NCBI GenBank assembly: GCA_002420085.1 | Contig: DIHI01000004.1 | Coordinates: 1 to 16,522 of the forward strand | Length of the DNA: 16,522 nucleotides | Source of the DNA: Lysobacterales bacterium UBA5700 | Lineage (GTDB): Bacteria; Pseudomonadota; Gammaproteobacteria; Xanthomonadales; Xanthomonadaceae | Direction of reading: 5' to 3' | Shown: one piece after another, positions 16,122 through 16,522 of the stretch | Numbering within the stretch: position 1 is the first letter of the stretch | Layout: each line of letters opens with the position of its first letter | Made by a program: the position numbers and the translations under genes | Notes under the pieces: model-generated | Seen by the model: only the letters and a program-made list of their open reading frames with translations | What the model was told of the DNA's origin: nothing | The model's database searches: none

Positions 16122-16216
16122 CTGAACGGCACGGCGGTTTTATGAATAAATAGTTAACCGTTCAGTTCAGATTTGAACTCGATTAACGCGCGGTCCAGCC
16201 GTACAGTGTTTACATA
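16122..16216 (+). promoter_or_regulatory. A/T-rich regulatory region upstream of the first small RNA
   Basis: A sharply A/T-rich stretch between GC-rich neighbours. It holds a perfect 8-bp inverted repeat, CTGAACGG (16122-16129) with CCGTTCAG (16158-16165), and a tight dyad AGTTCA-GATT-TGAACT (16164-16179), a good shape for a dimeric regulator. Candidate -10 hexamers are TACAGT (16202-16207) and TACATA (16211-16216). Neither has a good -35 at 16-18 bases, so an activator may be needed. A start near 16214 from the first would place the whole first hairpin in the transcript. Confidence 0.45.
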
Positions 16217-16344
16217 GCATCAGGCAGCCAACCAAGCCTGCCCGGGTCGCCCCCCCTTCAGCGACCCTGCGGAGCCAGCCACCCCCTGCTTGGCTCCGCC
16301 CCCTGACCCCGTCGGTGTACCCCTCGCCGACGGGGTTGCTTTTT
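16215..16344 (+). ncRNA. C-rich small RNA candidate downstream of polA (sX13-like)
   Basis: About 130 bases of consecutive perfect hairpins. SL1 is CAGGC (16221-16225) with GCCTG (16236-16240). SL2 is GGGTCGC (16244-16250) with GCGACCC (16261-16267), loop CCCCCCTTCA. SL3 is GCGGAGCCA (16269-16277) with TGGCTCCGC (16291-16299), loop containing CCCCC. A CCCCTGA linker follows, then the terminator stem, whose loop holds CCCC. Single-stranded C-runs on stable stems are the pairing modules of sX13 of Xanthomonas and similar RNAs, which bind G-rich ribosome sites. The position after polA is the one used by Spot 42 and ErsA and, as I recall, by sX13. The exact 5' end is inferred. No protein-coding frame here is credible. 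Confidence 0.7.
16307..16344 (+). terminator. Rho-independent terminator of the first small RNA
   Basis: CCCCGTCGG (16307-16315) and CCGACGGGG (16327-16335) form a perfect 9-bp stem with an 11-base loop, followed by TTGCTTTTT. It is a strong intrinsic terminator, about 300 bases beyond the polA stop, so it most likely ends a separate small RNA. Confidence 0.88.
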
Positions 16345-16359
16345 GTAGCAGACTGGCCT

Positions 16360-16373
16360 CACAATCGATTGTG
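16360..16373. promoter_or_regulatory. Perfect 14-bp palindrome upstream of the second small RNA promoter
   Basis: CACAATCGATTGTG is an exact palindrome that ends 10 bases before the predicted -35 element at 16384. Position and symmetry suit a dimeric regulator that acts on the second small RNA. No known consensus is claimed. Confidence 0.4.
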
Positions 16374-16383
16374 GAGACCAGAC

Positions 16384-16411
16384 GAACTTTCATCACAGTC
16401 CCCGGTCTCAA
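16384..16411 (+). promoter_or_regulatory. Sigma-E (RpoE/AlgU)-type promoter of the second small RNA
   Basis: GAACTT (16384-16389), a 16-base spacer, then TCTCAA (16406-16411). The -35 is identical to the core of the extracytoplasmic stress sigma consensus and the -10 fits its TCTnA form. The start expected 6-7 bases downstream is 16417-16418, exactly where the first hairpin of the second RNA begins. Confidence 0.6.
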
Positions 16412-16416
16412 GCTCT

Positions 16417-16522
16417 GCGGCAGATGCAACGTCTGACCGCCGGCCAGGCCCCCTCCCCTGGGTCTGGCCACGGATGCCGGCTTCTCCCCAAGTCGGCCTC
16501 CACCCCCGACCCCGCCGACGTA
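16417..16522 (+). ncRNA. Second C-rich small RNA candidate, cut by the window edge
   Basis: SL1 is GCGG plus CAGAT (16417-16425) with GTCTG and CCGC (16431-16440), a 9-bp stem with one bulged A. SL2 is GGCCAGGCCC (16442-16451) with GGGTCTGGCC (16460-16469), ten pairs including one G-U, loop CCTCCCCT. SL3 is GCCGGC (16476-16481) with GTCGGC (16492-16497), loop containing CCCC. A linker with CCCCC follows, then GACCCCGCCGACGTA, which matches GACCCCGTCGGTGTA of the first RNA's terminator arm at most positions. The right arm and T-tract would lie beyond the window. It appears to be a diverged tandem copy of the first RNA, with the same layout but its own sigma-E-type promoter. Confidence 0.55.

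Noticed and set aside
16175..16207. A sigma-E promoter for the first small RNA, starting from GAACTC at 16175-16180
   Set aside because: No TCTnA-type -10 lies 15-17 bases downstream, so the match is limited to the -35.
16220..16471. 83-codon minus-strand frame across the small RNA region
   Set aside because: It is antisense to perfect hairpins and a strong terminator, and has Gly/Arg-rich, non-protein-like composition.
1..16522. CRISPR arrays, tRNA or rRNA genes, insertion sequences, integron attC sites
   Set aside because: No regularly spaced repeats, cloverleaf, rRNA stretch, transposase frame or attC core pair could be found by eye.

Overview
The window is high-GC bacterial DNA and looks like a gammaproteobacterium of the Xanthomonadales/Lysobacterales type. 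The best support for this is the divergent DUF2782 gene and polA, followed by C-rich small RNA structures directly downstream of polA. Most of the window (about 1880-16010) is tightly packed housekeeping and metabolic DNA. The first ~1.85 kb is visibly richer in A/T and looks like a recent insertion or accessory segment.

Layout. (1) 1-1880: one secreted protein gene on the minus strand with a C-terminal spherulation-specific family 4-like barrel and its own Rho-independent terminator. (2) 1882-3791: a LacI-family regulator preceded by a short-chain dehydrogenase (SDR), both on the minus strand, with a near-perfect palindrome between them. (3) 3853-5764: a second SDR and a saccharopine-dehydrogenase-like protein on the plus strand, probably one operon, divergent from the first SDR. 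(4) 5803-7233: a secreted gluzincin-like metallopeptidase (minus). (5) 7377-9536: UvrD/Rep-family helicase (plus). (6) 9628-12706: a complete TRAP transporter. The TakP-like binding protein (plus) converges on the DctQ and DctM permeases (minus), with a perfect hairpin at the junction. (7) 12740-13150: DUF2782 protein (minus), divergent from (8) polA at 13312-16008 (plus), a full-length three-domain DNA polymerase I.

The most interesting part is the region after polA (16009-16522), which has no protein gene. It holds a compact RNA with four consecutive perfect hairpins (about 16215-16344). The loops and linkers carry runs of C, and it ends in a strong Rho-independent terminator. Directly after it comes a textbook-like sigma-E (RpoE/AlgU) promoter, GAACTT-N16-TCTCAA. 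Its predicted start falls on the first base of a second series of hairpins with C-rich loops. This second RNA ends, at the window edge, in a sequence matching the terminator arm of the first. I read this as a tandem pair of related C-rich small RNAs, one possibly under envelope-stress control. They occupy the genomic slot used by Spot 42 (enterics), ErsA (Pseudomonas) and, as I recall, sX13 (Xanthomonas).

Functional links: uvrD and polA both serve DNA repair, but they are separated by the TRAP genes and are not co-transcribed. The TRAP system probably imports 2-oxo acids or related carboxylates. The target of the LacI regulator is not evident, beyond a possible site in its own upstream region.
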